64,000 bases of DNA, taken from assembly GCA_039621445.1 (NCBI GenBank), contig CP154955.1, positions 24,514,064-24,578,063 on the forward strand, read 5' to 3'. The notes under the pieces are model-generated. The model saw nothing but the letters and a program-made list of their open reading frames with translations. It was not told where the DNA came from and made no database searches. Position 1 is the first letter of the stretch. The number at the start of each line of letters is the position of its first letter. The stretch comes from Euglena gracilis. Lineage: Eukaryota > Euglenida > Euglenophyceae > Euglenales. This document shows, in pieces, positions 34,930 to 45,119 of this stretch. The translations under genes and the position numbers were made by a program.

Positions 34930-35190
34930 CGAACATTTTTTTTGATTTTGCTTTGATTGTCACGATATTTTAGAAAACCCGATTTTTTTTGGCCCCAAAA
35001 AAGACCCAAAAAAACACCCTGAAACGGCCATTTTGGGCCGCAAAAGCGCAGAACACGGGCCAGGCGTGTGGATGGCCAAAAACGGTGAACGGGGGACGAT
35101 AGAGGGGCTCCAAGGGTGCATTTTGTCAAACCGACATTTCCGGAAATAATGTACGTTTTCTCGAGGTATTATTGAAAATCGATTTTTTGA
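34930..35190 (+). repeat. Dispersed repeat family N, copy 2
   Basis: Similar to 5,290-5,555: GACGATAGAGGGGCTCCAAG and TAATGTACGTTTTCTCGAG near the end. Confidence 0.7.
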
Positions 35191-35199
35191 CTGATTTTT

Positions 35200-36090
35200 G
35201 GACCCCGGCGAAGTGGCAGAGTTGGAAGAGAGGGGGGGGGGGCGGGCCAATCCTACCTACTTTGGACCCCTTCGCGCGTGAATAACTCGGGCCTGGAGTG
35301 GAGTTGGGGGTCAAGCAGCGGTGGTTCGGAAAATAGGAATCCAGTCGCTCGCGACCGAAAAAAAAATTCTGGGAACGGGGCCGGGGTCACGGTGATAATC
35401 CGTCGGTTTTCACGGTCTACCCAGAGGGGGGGAGCGGGGGGGGGGGGGGGGCCGACCCCCCCTTTCCCCTGGTGGCAAGCTTCACTCTTACTCTAAAGAG
35501 ATAAGAGCTCGGCGACCCCCCATACCGGGATCATGGTGATAATCCGCCGGTTCCCGAGGTGGCCCCGACCCGGGGGGGGGGGGTCCGACCCCCCGCCCCT
35601 CTTCCCCAGTGGTAAGCTTCGCTCTTACCCATAAAGAAAGCTGAGCGATACTTGGCTGTACTTGTTCACTTCCGAAAAAACCAAAAACCAGAACGACGGG
35701 CGCACACCAATTAAGGCACTTCTTCAACAAAAAAAAACTTCGGCACCTTCGGCGCCGGACCCCTACCCTCTCTCCCACCCCTCCGGGAAGTCAACATGTC
35801 CAGTTCGGTTCGTAAGTGAACAGGGGGGGTCCCAGCGACGCAAGGCGGTAGACTGGGGGGGGGGGTAGTGGGTAGTCGGCAGATTACCCAATTGGTCGGC
35901 CAACTAGGTTTGTTTTGGTTTGGTGAGCCTGGGCGGGTACAGGCAACGCGAAAGGGGCTTAATTAGCATTTATTGCGGGAAGGGAGGAAAATGAAGAAAA
36001 TAAAATAAAATAAAAAATAAAAATAAAAAATAACAATTCAAGGGAGCATCATTGGCATGTAACAAGACATCAGGGGAAGGACGTTGCACT
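35200..36090. other. No gene seen; repeat mosaic
   Basis: C/G runs, two partial copies of a CGGTTTTCACGG / CCGGTTCCCGAGG segment near 35,400 and 35,540, and a segment with GGACATGTTGACTTCC-like sequence also present near 31,310. No supported coding region. Confidence 0.4.
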
Positions 36091-36104
36091 AACCACACAA
36101 GCAA

Positions 36105-36500
36105 CCGGACGAGAGCTGGAAGGGGGCAACACGAACAACACGAGCACACGCTCAGCCCTACCGGACGAGAGCGGGAAGGGGGCAGCACGAACAACACGAG
36201 CACACGCTCAGTCCTACCGGACGAGAGGGGGAAGGGGGCAGCACAAACAACACGAGCACACGCTCAGCCCTACTGGACGAGAGCGGGAAGGGGGCAGCAC
36301 GAACAACACAAGCACACGCTCAGCCCTACCGGACGAGAGCGGGAAGGGGGAGAGCACGAACAACACAAGCACACGCTCAGCCCTACCGGACGAGAGCGGG
36401 AAGGGGGACAGCACTAACAACACAAGCACACGCTCAGCCCTGCCATGCGAGAGCGGGAACGCGAACAACACAAGCACACGCGCAGCCCTACCAGACGCGA
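36105..36500. repeat. 56-bp minisatellite, about seven units
   Basis: Unit GGACGAGAGCGGGAAGGGGG, CAGCACGAACAACACGAGCA, CACGCTCAGCCCTACC. Length 56 is not a multiple of three, so the open frames on both strands are not conserved repeats of a protein. Confidence 0.9.
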
Positions 36501-36589
36501 GCGGAAAGGGGCAACCCACAGCACAACCACTCCCATCAGACCAGGGTGGAAAGGGGGCAGCACCAACCAAAACGATAAAATCGATGGGG

Positions 36590-36820
36590 GTGGTTCGGGA
36601 CGCGGGGGGGGACGCGGGGGGGGACGCGGGGGGGACGCGGGGGGGAACCGTGGCCCAACCACCCCCACACGTTTTCTTTGGTGTCATCTAAATTTGTATG
36701 TAATTTTCCTTTGGTCGACCAAAAAAACGTGCCCGGCCAAAATCCGGGACGCGGGGGGGACGCGGGGGGGGACGCGGGGGGGGACGCGGGGGGGACGCGG
36801 GGGGAACACCCTCGATATAA
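36590..36820. repeat. G-rich bracketed element, family J
   Basis: Arrays of GGGACGCGGGGG at 36,590-36,650 and 36,745-36,815 bracket a ~95-base core with CACACGTTTTCTTTGGTGTC. Layout as in family I. Confidence 0.7.
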
Positions 36821-37339
36821 TCGCATTGCAGAGTGTACATTGCAGTGTGAATAGCACACCATGGCAGAGGTTAATGAGCAAGTGGAATGCCCTTGGTGCT
36901 TGACATAGCGATGGTAGATGTGTATGGGGGGAAGAGGATACATGAGCTACAGACATACACAAGAACACATGAAGTGGAGCACCCTGATCGAAGCGTTGTG
37001 TTGGAGGTTAGAGGGGCGATGAGCCGAAGTCTGCCGAGATGTACAGCGCACCTTCGGAATAGGAGCGATGGAGGTGCCAATACGAGGGAGCTGCTATGTT
37101 GCAATCACACAGCACGTATGCAGGGCCTCTCCCAGGATGATTTGAGATGACATAACAATGGCTAACATCACAAGCAAAGACCCTTACATCAAATAGGTCA
37201 GGAGGATGCAAACATCGGGGGGGAAGGTATACCGACAAAGAACGAGAAGAACACAAACAACCACCCTCCAAATTGTGCAAGATTCATGCAAGCCTCCGTT
37301 GGATTAGGAACGACGGTTGGCATCCACGTGCGTCGGGGG

Positions 37340-37590
37340 GTTGGTACGCCGTGGCGAGGGGGTCCGAATAGGGGGGGGGGAGGGGGGGTAACTGGCGTGG
37401 CGAGGGGGTCGGCGACCAGGGGAGGGGAGGGGTGTACCATGGTCGCCAACAAAATTTTCGTTCAAAAAATCGCGAAAATCGCCGGTGGCGTGGCGAGGGG
37501 GTCCGGCTAGGGGGGGGGGGGGGGGGGGGGGTAAATGGCGTGGCGAGGCCCTCGGAGAGGGGGGGGGGGGAGGGGTGTACCAACCCCCCG
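37340..37590. repeat. G-rich bracketed element (GTGGCGAGGGGGTC arrays)
   Basis: GTGGCGAGGGGGTCCG occurs on both sides of a core with AAATTTTCGTTCAAAAAATC. Fourth example of the bracketed layout, with a fourth motif. Confidence 0.65.
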
Positions 37591-37599
37591 TCGTTGCTT

Positions 37600-38349
37600 G
37601 ACCAACCCACCAACCCCCGAAAATTGGTGTGCAGTGGAATGTCGATGTCTGATGTTGTGAAGAATCCTCGCGGGGCAACTGATACTGTCCGGAGTACAAT
37701 GGCACACAATTCCAAACGAACACTTGTGGGGAAAAGCATACTCAATGATGTGGTACACTGATGAGGCCCGACCATGTAACACACAGCAAAAGGAATCCTT
37801 TTTGCTCAAAAAAATGACACACACGGACGACGTTTTCTTCAGGAAGAAGTGCAATGACCCACATCTCATTTGAGATTGCAGAACCGCAGCCAAGTCCGAC
37901 CTTTCCAGTACTGAACCCAATGATCCTGTTGATACTCTTTGCAGAACCTCCGAGAAAGCCTTGATCAATACTTCATACAATCCCACACAACCAACAATGT
38001 GCCTGGGCAAAAAACCAACCTCGGCATGACAAAACCGACATTCCACATTGTAATGAGCACTCCGAGACAAAAAGGGCACAGCACGCAGGTAGGCTGCCAC
38101 TTTGTGCATGACCGATGGAATGTAGCGGGGTTGGGTGTTGTCATCACGGACGGCATTGTTTATCAAGAGATCTCGTGGGGGTTCTGTTCCGTGGCAGCTT
38201 GTTCCACTGATCTGGAATGGATTGGGAAGCTTTTGGGACCATCGGCTTGTTGTTTTCCAATAACCGACCATATTAATATCATTTGCCCAAAGAGATGGAT
38301 TTTTTGTTTTGTTTTTGTGATTAACAATCAATACGTAAATGACAATCAC
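37600..38349 (-). pseudogene. Retrotransposon C-terminal fragment with CCHC-type cluster
   Basis: The open minus-strand frame includes VAAYLRAVPFLSRSAHYNVE, then CRFCHAEVGFLPRHIVGC, a CX2CX9HX3C arrangement typical of the region after the reverse transcriptase in non-LTR elements. A helical segment follows (GLYEVLIKAFSEVLQRV). No polymerase motif is present, so this is a partial copy. It is not closely similar to the element at 39,825-44,990. Confidence 0.45.
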
Positions 38350-38659
38350 AACTAGGCTTACGGGAGTTCATATATTCTGCCATGAATAGGCACATCCCGC
38401 GAGTGGCATACACAGAAGGATTGGCAGCAATCATTCCTTAACTTGTCCAACCAGAAGATTCAATATGGGAAAGAGCCAGACACTCTATTCTCCACCAAAA
38501 AATCTTGGGAAACTTCCCAAGCACCAAGGGCCGTTCCGGAGCAAGAAGGGGGAGGGATAAAAAGGAAGAGGCAGGACGGGTAAAGATACAACGCTACCGG
38601 CTGTGCACCCGTTCACCACAAAGTGGTTGCCACCTCATCCCACAGAGGATAGGGCACCG

Positions 38660-38800
38660 TCGAGCGGTGGTAGCCCAGCTGACGGTCGGCCGACTAGGCC
38701 TGGTCGGTAGCTAGTCGGCGAGACAGGGGGGGGGGGTAGTGGGTTGTCGGCCGACTAGTCGGCCAACTACCCACTCTAATGTACTAACGGGTCCAAACCG
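38660..38800. repeat. GTCGGCCGAC palindrome cluster, copy 1
   Basis: Includes TCGGCCGACTAGTCGGCC and GGCCTGGTCGGTAGC, next to a G run. Present in inverted order at 60,715-60,910 and weakly at 35,860-35,910. Confidence 0.7.
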
Positions 38801-38892
38801 CCGACTTTTAAGCCCCCCCCCCCATGAAGAAAATACAATGCAAACTAGTCGGTGGCTAGTCGGCGGTCATAAAAATGGTCTGTGGCAGGGCT

Positions 38893-39300
38893 GCATAGAG
38901 GTAGAGGTAGAGGTCAAAGGCCTCTACCTCTATGTCAACCACCTCTACCTCTACCTCTACCTCTATGTCACGTCTATGTCTGTAAAATGTACCAAAATGG
39001 CCTCAAAAAGGGTCATAAAACACCCCATCTGCTCGGAAAATGGCAATTTTGCATGAAAACACATGCAAAACGGCGAGGGGATAAGAAACAATATGTGGGT
39101 TGGTGATTTTGAAAGTTGTTGGCGCAGTTATGTGACCACATTGAGCAATTCTGAAAACCTTTCATGTATTTCTCCTTTGCTTGCAAAAAAATTCCTTTAT
39201 TGAGTCATTTTCCGTGACATAGAGGGAAAGAGGAGGTTGGAAAACCTCTACCTCTACCTCTACCTCTTCCTCTACCTCTATCCCTCTACCTCTGTGCAGC
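38893..39300. repeat. CTCTAC hexanucleotide tracts with inverted halves
   Basis: AGAGGTAGAGGTAGAGG at 38,898 is followed by CCTCTACCTCTATGTC, so the tract can fold back. Further CTCTAC units occur at 39,245-39,295, and a decayed tract at 34,030-34,065. Confidence 0.75.
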
Positions 39301-39554
39301 CGGCTTTCGGCGTTCTCTCAGGTGTGTTTACCATGTTGTCTCTACGGGACAGAGCTAATAATACCGGCCCTTGGTGGCCGGTGTATGCTGCCTTGGCTTG
39401 GCATCAGCGGCCACGGGTGTTTACATGGTGTTCGCCTTGACCCTATTTTACTCCGTGGCATACGGGGTGTGGGTAGTGAGTGAAAGTTCATTATTTTCAA
39501 TATTTTCACTGAAAAAAAATAGGAGAATCCTACTGGGAAATACCCAAGCGGCCG

Positions 39555-39615
39555 ATCTTCAAAAGCATGAAGACAAATGCGGTAAGTCAACAAGCCCTAA
39601 GTCAACAAGCCCGCT
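39555..39615 (+). repeat. Unoccupied copy of the retrotransposon target site
   Basis: CAAAAGCATGAAGACAAA runs straight into TGCGGTAAGTCAACAAGCCC. The first half recurs at about 39,806-39,824 just before the retrotransposon, and the second half at about 44,991-45,012 just after it. TAAGTCAACAAGCCC is itself duplicated here. Confidence 0.7.
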
Positions 39616-39823
39616 AGGGGATGTGTCATCGTTCATAGTAGAGAGATGGGTCAGGTGAGTGGGGCACGATGAAGCATCAGTGCCCCTGTGGGTAAGAAGC
39701 GGAGTGGGAGGCTTGAGCGTCTACACTTTTTGTGAAACACTGTGGAAAGTATATTGGTTATGTTGGTTAGTGGCAGATCAGGCGATTAGGAATCGCGTGA
39801 TCTGCAAAAGCATGAAGACAAAA

Positions 39824-39854
39824 GTGTCTATTTTTGAGTGTCTATTTTTTTTCG
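39824..39854 (+). other. Relict spliced-leader sequence, partly duplicated
   Basis: TGAGTGTCTATTTTTTTTCG (39,835-39,854) matches, from memory, the last 20 bases of the 26-base Euglena gracilis spliced leader. It is preceded by GTGTCTATTTTT, a truncated second copy. The next bases are TCTCC, not a GT donor, so this is not an SL RNA gene. It marks the 5' end of a reverse-transcribed, trans-spliced RNA. Confidence 0.75.
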
Positions 39855-39976
39855 TCTCCACACGTGCTCATGGCCTGAAAGCCCCGGGTGGGGTCCGAAG
39901 TTCAGAAGGACAACGGCGGGAAGTAAGCAATCCCAAGGTTTGAAGTGTGGTTTTGGACTGACTACGGTGAGAAGTC

Positions 39977-42900
39977 TTGCAGCTGAGTGAGATTCAGCCA
40001 CCCAGCAGCATCAACACCGACATCTGTGATTTCAGCCCTGGGAGATCCTGCCCCAGGAGAAGCAGGGTGAGATTCAGCCACCCAGCTGCAGCGACATCTG
40101 TGACATCGACATCTATGATTCAAGCCCTGGGAGTTCCAGCCCCAGGGCCAGCCCCAGCCCAAATGGGCCCTGGAGATCTCGTGAAGCTCAGCCCCAAATG
40201 GGGTGCCCAGGAGGCAATCAGTGGAGAGAACATCGAGGACATCGACACTAGGATTCGTGGAAACATTTGTGAACAGATTGCACAGACATTTTGGTTCACC
40301 ATGGAGTCCAAGGTGGTGGGAACAGTTGCAGCAGAAGTCGAGCCCCCAGCGACTCCCATCGCAGCTGTAACAAGCACTCCACGCATGCTGCACACTGTGG
40401 TCTTCAAAGTTGTTTTGGCCTGTGTTTTTTGCCTCTGCCAAGTGCAAATGGTGCAGGAGAAAACACACAGCCAGCAGCATTTGACAGACATTGGACCAAA
40501 AGCCCCCAATCAACAGCAGGGTGAGGTTCTGCCACCCAGCCATCAGCATTTGACAGGGGATTTGGCAGACATTGCAGCTGGCCCCGGGAGATCCAACCCC
40601 AGCCAACAGCATTTTACAGCGGCTTTGGCAGACATTGAGTCAACAGCCCCCAATGATCAGCAGGGTGAGATTCAGCCACCCAGCAGACAGCACAGCCACG
40701 AAACAAGCCCCCAGATGTACAACCCCAGGAGGGTGAGCCAAAGGGGAGAAATGAAAGCACGTGGGACACTGGGTCTGTCAAAGTGGGGGATGTACCCCGT
40801 ACCCAGTCACATGTTTACCTGTGCATCTTCCGTTGTCTTGACCAAGGCTCTTTGCCTTCAACAAAAGAAGGAGATAAACCAGCAGCATTTCATAGACATT
40901 AGGCCAAAAGGCAAGCAACTTCTCATCTTTCCGGCAGAAACCCAGCCATACTTCCGCGCCTGCTCACTAGCTTCTTCCGCACACCCTGGCGAGGCGCCAA
41001 AAACATTCCAGACACCCCCCAGGGCCGCATACCATGTTCCTGGCGCAAAAAAGCCACACGGGAAGCATCGTTCCTCTTGTCTTTTCTCCGCACGAAGAAA
41101 ATCCTTGGCCGTAAGCTACCACTGCCGGTCGGGCAGAGGTGACGACCTCCTGACATTGGGCGACGTGGAGGCAAACCCGGGACCAACCCCCCCGGGGGAT
41201 CCCCCGACGGGAACAATGGATATCGACCTGACTTCGGACCCCACAAGAGCGGTGGGGTTCTTGCTGGCCACGACACAGGTGCCTCCTTCCGCCTTACGCC
41301 CGGTGGAGGAGACCTCGACGCAGGACGCCCGGGACCTTCAACAACTTCTGCAGGCCCTTCTCAGCCGACCACCGCCAGAAGCCGCTCTCCCTTCCACTGA
41401 TTCAAGAGCCACGACCCGCGGCCCAAGCGCGCTGCAGGACGACCTGGACATGGGGACGGATTTTATCCCAGGCATGAAATCTGGCGCCCCCTTGACTTCA
41501 CCTTGCCCGGATTTGTGCCCGTCTTGGGCCGAAATTTCTTTGGATTCCCGCGGGACGGTTTCGAACATCCCGAAGGGGGCCCTCCCAGCGGTCTCGGACG
41601 CGTATTCCACCATCCTGCGCGCGTTCAATGACAAGCCCACGTGGGAGACTTTGCACGCACTTTGGGCATTCCCGAAGGCTGTGCTGGCCCCTCTAGGAAA
41701 GGGCGGCCGAGGGCACTGGGCCCGCTTGGGCCGGGTCATTCGAGGAAGGGCGGAGGCATATTTGAGGCGGACGGTGGCGGAGAGTTGGAAGGACTCCATC
41801 CGATTGCCACATTTGAGCCAAACAATCCGCACGCGGGGGCAGGTTCGCCGTGAGGAGGAAGTACAGGAGGAGGGGTTTGTTCGCCGACTTGAACACCTGG
41901 TGAGCAAGGGTGCAGTTGGCAAAGCGTGCCAATTCCTGCTGTCCGACGGCGTACAGGATAACAAAAACCCCGTTGTTCGCCAACGCTTGAAGGATCTCCA
42001 CCCTTCCGAAGAGCCCCCGGGCCGAGGGCCCCCGGACAAGCGGAAAGGTGTGCCGCCGCCTTCCGATGAGGACGAGAGGAGGGACCGGCTGTCTTTGGTA
42101 CGCAGGGCCGTCTTCAGCTTCGGAAAGGAGTCTGCGGCAGGCCCATCCGGACTGAAGCCGGATCACCTGAAGGACATGCTTGGCAAAGAGGCAGGAGGCC
42201 AGGCGGAGACACTATTGGAGGGACTCTCGAATTTCGTGTACAGGTGCATCAACGAGGGATGGCCTGCTGGCGCGGCCGAGATTCTCACATCCGCACGCCT
42301 CACAGCCCTGCGCAAGGTGAAGCCATCGACCGCTGTGGACAGCGCGGGAAACCTCATCCCTGCCACACCGGATCCCGCACAAGAAGGCACCCGCCCCATC
42401 GCCTCAGGAGAGTGTTTAAGAAGACTCGTGGGCAAAGTCCTGATGCGCCAACCGCCCGTCTGGAAATTCACGGTGGAAGGGCTGCCGGGACAGTTCGGTG
42501 TGGGCTGTCCGGATGCATGCGGGCTCATTGGAATGGGCCTCCAACACATTGTCACCACACTACATCAAGGAGGGTCCCAGGACTGGGGAATTCTGCAACT
42601 AGACTTCTCCAACGCGTTCAACTGCATCCGAAGGGACTCCCTGTTGGAGGCATCCCGCGAACGATGCCCAGAAATGGTGACGTGGTTAGAGACCTGCTAC
42701 GCCGAGCACTCCAGCTTGTTCCTTGGTGATGCGTGCCTTCGAAGCCAAACGGGAGTTCAGCAAGGGGACCCCTGTGGACCGGCCGCCTTCGCTCTTGCAA
42801 TCCAAAGCCTCGTGGAGGAAATCCATGCATTGTGTGGCTGGCAGGCATGGTACTTAGATGACGCCCACGTCGTGGGGAACCGGCGCCAACTGGAAGCCGT

Positions 42901-44464
42901 AGTGCACCTCGTGTTGGAGAAGGGACCCCCGATTGGTGTTGCCTTGAATGCCGAGAAATGCACACTGTGGGGCCCCGCCTTCAAACCAGAGTGGGCGTCG
43001 CTCCCACAAGGGGTAAGTGTGCTGCAGCGCATCCCTGTCACTCCCTACGTACCGGGGTCATGCCTCAAGTCTTTGGGAGTGCCAGTCTGTCACCCAGAAG
43101 ATCAAACCTTTGCAGATCGAGTGTGGTTCGGACGGTGTGAGGCGGCCTTGAAAGCATGCTCTCTCCTGCAAAAGGTACCTTCTGCACACATCCAGTTCAC
43201 AATTCTCCGAATGTGCTTGGATGCTTGCAAAGTCAACGATCTCTTGAGGACCACACCAATCACCTTGGCAACCGCCCAGTGCACCTTGCTTAGCAAAACC
43301 TTGCGAAACACGATGAGTGTCATTGCCGGACGGCCTCTTGAGGAAGATCAATGGACCCAGGTCACGCTTCCTGTCCGCCTTGGGGGGTTGGGCATTCGAG
43401 ATCCGAGCACCGAACGCACGAATGCCAGATGGGCTGCCACACTGGATTTTCTAGTTCGCGGCGAACGCATCTTGGACTTACCAACCCTCAACGGAGCGAA
43501 CCCGCTGCCAACAGATTTCGTGACTCTAGTCGGAGACATCAGCACATCATGTGAACTCCCACCAGTCGTCAAAACGTTCCTGGAAGATCCCCGAAGGCAC
43601 GAGATACTTCCTCATGATGTGATCCCCCAGAAATTCTGGGGCCAGAAGTGCGCAACGGCCCGACAAACAGCATTACACGACTCCCTCTCCGGAGTGGACA
43701 AACTGAAGCTGACATGCCAACTGAAGCCCCACGCCATGGCATGGGCATCAGTCATGCCCTCTGCTGCGCTGAAAACCCTCATCCCAACAAGAGAATTCCA
43801 GGCCCTGATCCAGTGGTCCGTGGGTGCACCTGTGGTAACTCCCGGCGATGGACCGCTAGGCTGCCCGCGATGCCACAACCCCCTTGATGTAAGAGGCCAC
43901 CATCTCGTCTGTTGCCACCGAAATAACATTGTGAGGCGACACGGGGCGGTGCAATCTTATCTCTTGGGCCTGGCCCAAAGAGCTGGATTCCCGGCCAGGA
44001 GAGAAGAAAGTGCGCCTGATGGCTCTCGTCCATGTGACGTGTTCGTGATGCGGTATGACGCCAATGGCCCAGCAGCCATCGATGTGACTGTCCGTCACCC
44101 CCTTGCCCCATCCCGTGTCCGACCTGGGACAGAGGAGCTTGGGAAATGGCACCAGTCACAGGAGGAGGAAAAAATCAAGAAGTATGGCGAAGGATGCAAA
44201 CGGAGGGGCTGGACGTTTATCCCCTTCGTCCTTGATTGCTACGGAGGCATGGGAGACGCAGCCCTCAGCTTCGTTGGCCAATGTGTTCGCCTGCTGGTGG
44301 GACAACACGACTCGTGGGAAAGAAGGGCCGCAGAGGCCAATTGCTTGCAGGGCCTCAGCATGGCCCTGGCCAGGGAGCTGGCAAAGCAGCTTGCATGGGG
44401 TCAGTGCGCGGAGGAGCTGACAGATGATGGTGGAAGCAACTCACATCATCCATACTCACTCTAA
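39977..44464 (+). CDS. Retrotransposon polyprotein: 2A-like motif, reverse transcriptase, endonuclease
   Basis: Open frame of about 1,495 codons. The true start is unclear; 39,977 is a TTG and the first in-frame ATG is at 40,115. Residues 1-390 are Gln/Pro-rich with imperfect repeats (QQHLTDI-type). GDVEANPGP at residues 395-403 is a 2A-like ribosome-skipping motif, which would release a ~1,093-residue enzyme. Reverse transcriptase: AAGPSGLKPDHL (fingers), LDFSNAFN (Asp 876), GVQQGDPCGPAAFALAI, YLDD (Asp 961-962). CX2CX8HX4C (Cys 1296 to Cys 1313) precedes RPCDVFV (Asp 1354) and AIDVTV (Asp 1369), the spacing of the restriction-like endonuclease of R2-type elements. It would copy its RNA at a nicked target. 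All key residues appear intact. Confidence 0.9.
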   Translation: MQLSEIQPPSSINTDICDFSPGRSCPRRSRVRFSHPAAATSVTSTSMIQALGVPAPGPAPAQMGPGDLVKLSPKWGAQEAISGENIEDIDTRIRGNICEQIAQTFWFTMESKVVGTVAAEVEPPATPIAAVTSTPRMLHTVVFKVVLACVFCLCQVQMVQEKTHSQQHLTDIGPKAPNQQQGEVLPPSHQHLTGDLADIAAGPGRSNPSQQHFTAALADIESTAPNDQQGEIQPPSRQHSHETSPQMYNPRRVSQRGEMKARGTLGLSKWGMYPVPSHMFTCASSVVLTKALCLQQKKEINQQHFIDIRPKGKQLLIFPAETQPYFRACSLASSAHPGEAPKTFQTPPRAAYHVPGAKKPHGKHRSSCLFSARRKSLAVSYHCRSGRGDDLLTLGDVEANPGPTPPGDPPTGTMDIDLTSDPTRAVGFLLATTQVPPSALRPVEETSTQDARDLQQLLQALLSRPPPEAALPSTDSRATTRGPSALQDDLDMGTDFIPGMKSGAPLTSPCPDLCPSWAEISLDSRGTVSNIPKGALPAVSDAYSTILRAFNDKPTWETLHALWAFPKAVLAPLGKGGRGHWARLGRVIRGRAEAYLRRTVAESWKDSIRLPHLSQTIRTRGQVRREEEVQEEGFVRRLEHLVSKGAVGKACQFLLSDGVQDNKNPVVRQRLKDLHPSEEPPGRGPPDKRKGVPPPSDEDERRDRLSLVRRAVFSFGKESAAGPSGLKPDHLKDMLGKEAGGQAETLLEGLSNFVYRCINEGWPAGAAEILTSARLTALRKVKPSTAVDSAGNLIPATPDPAQEGTRPIASGECLRRLVGKVLMRQPPVWKFTVEGLPGQFGVGCPDACGLIGMGLQHIVTTLHQGGSQDWGILQLDFSNAFNCIRRDSLLEASRERCPEMVTWLETCYAEHSSLFLGDACLRSQTGVQQGDPCGPAAFALAIQSLVEEIHALCGWQAWYLDDAHVVGNRRQLEAVVHLVLEKGPPIGVALNAEKCTLWGPAFKPEWASLPQGVSVLQRIPVTPYVPGSCLKSLGVPVCHPEDQTFADRVWFGRCEAALKACSLLQKVPSAHIQFTILRMCLDACKVNDLLRTTPITLATAQCTLLSKTLRNTMSVIAGRPLEEDQWTQVTLPVRLGGLGIRDPSTERTNARWAATLDFLVRGERILDLPTLNGANPLPTDFVTLVGDISTSCELPPVVKTFLEDPRRHEILPHDVIPQKFWGQKCATARQTALHDSLSGVDKLKLTCQLKPHAMAWASVMPSAALKTLIPTREFQALIQWSVGAPVVTPGDGPLGCPRCHNPLDVRGHHLVCCHRNNIVRRHGAVQSYLLGLAQRAGFPARREESAPDGSRPCDVFVMRYDANGPAAIDVTVRHPLAPSRVRPGTEELGKWHQSQEEEKIKKYGEGCKRRGWTFIPFVLDCYGGMGDAALSFVGQCVRLLVGQHDSWERRAAEANCLQGLSMALARELAKQLAWGQCAEELTDDGGSNSHHPYSL
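41159..41185 (+). other. 2A-like ribosome-skipping motif
   Basis: Encodes GDVEANPGP after DDLLTL. It satisfies the D-x-E-x-N-P-G-P consensus, with the break expected between Gly and the last Pro. In other non-LTR elements such motifs sit near the N-terminus, as here. Confidence 0.85.
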
Positions 44465-45119
44465 AAACGCCATCGGTGCCACGCGCCTGTTGCAAAAAAA
44501 AAAAAAAGCCGCTAAAGCGGCAATATCGTTTTCGAGTTCGCGGCCAGGCCCCACTGGATACAAGGCATCGGCTGATCTTCAGCGGCGTTGCTCTGCTTTT
44601 CCTACGGTCCGCCTCCTTCCCGCATCGATTCGTTTCCCCGACCTGCACAGCTTCTCCTCAGACCATTTGAGTCAGGCACGTGTCGGTAAACGACCAAGGC
44701 CATTGGGCAAGGATGTCGCGATGAACCACTGGATTACGACCCGCCGGTACCACTCACGTCGCCGAAGAACTCCGGAAGCTGATCAACAACGACCTCATCT
44801 CGCCCTGTTTCCTATTCCCTAAGTTCACCCGTTTTACCTTCCCTCACTGTCGCCTCTGTACATAGCCTTACTCCCCTGCACTCCTCAAATGTACATAGCT
44901 CCCTCCTCCCCTGAACACTCAAATCCAGTAGGCAGTGCCACTGGTCGGTGGATTCGGTTCGCCCCACCACCGTATTGAGTACTTGGAGACAAATGCGGTA
45001 AGTCAACAAGCCCGCCGTTATAGTGATGCCTGACCAAGGTAGATACATGTGTGCATGTGTTGGCTGAGGTGCTGCCAGCGTTGATGGACGTGGAAGGAGG
45101 CATCGGAAAGGTGATCAGT

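Larger units (their letters stand above)
39825..44990 (+). mobile_element. Non-LTR retrotransposon with restriction-like endonuclease
   Basis: Limits are set by the relict spliced leader at the 5' end and by flanking AGACAAA on both sides (39,818-39,824 and about 44,984-44,990). It carries one long open frame. The 3' untranslated part includes an A14 tract at 44,493-44,506 followed by hairpin GCCGCTAAAGCGGC, and ends with a segment containing CCACTGGTCGGTGGATTCGG that also occurs near 30,957. Few or no disabling changes are seen, so it inserted recently. Confidence 0.75.

Noticed and set aside
36052-36687. Repetitive proteins on both strands near 36.1-36.7 kb
   Set aside because: The 56-bp unit shifts frame with each copy, so no repeated peptide is conserved.
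39835-39860. A spliced-leader RNA gene
   Set aside because: The leader is followed by TCTCC and retrotransposon sequence, not by a GT donor and SL RNA body; the 5' six bases of the leader are also missing.
39977-44464. Viral polyprotein because of the 2A motif
   Set aside because: The RT motifs, CCHC cluster and restriction-like endonuclease identify a non-LTR retrotransposon; no capsid or viral helicase is present.
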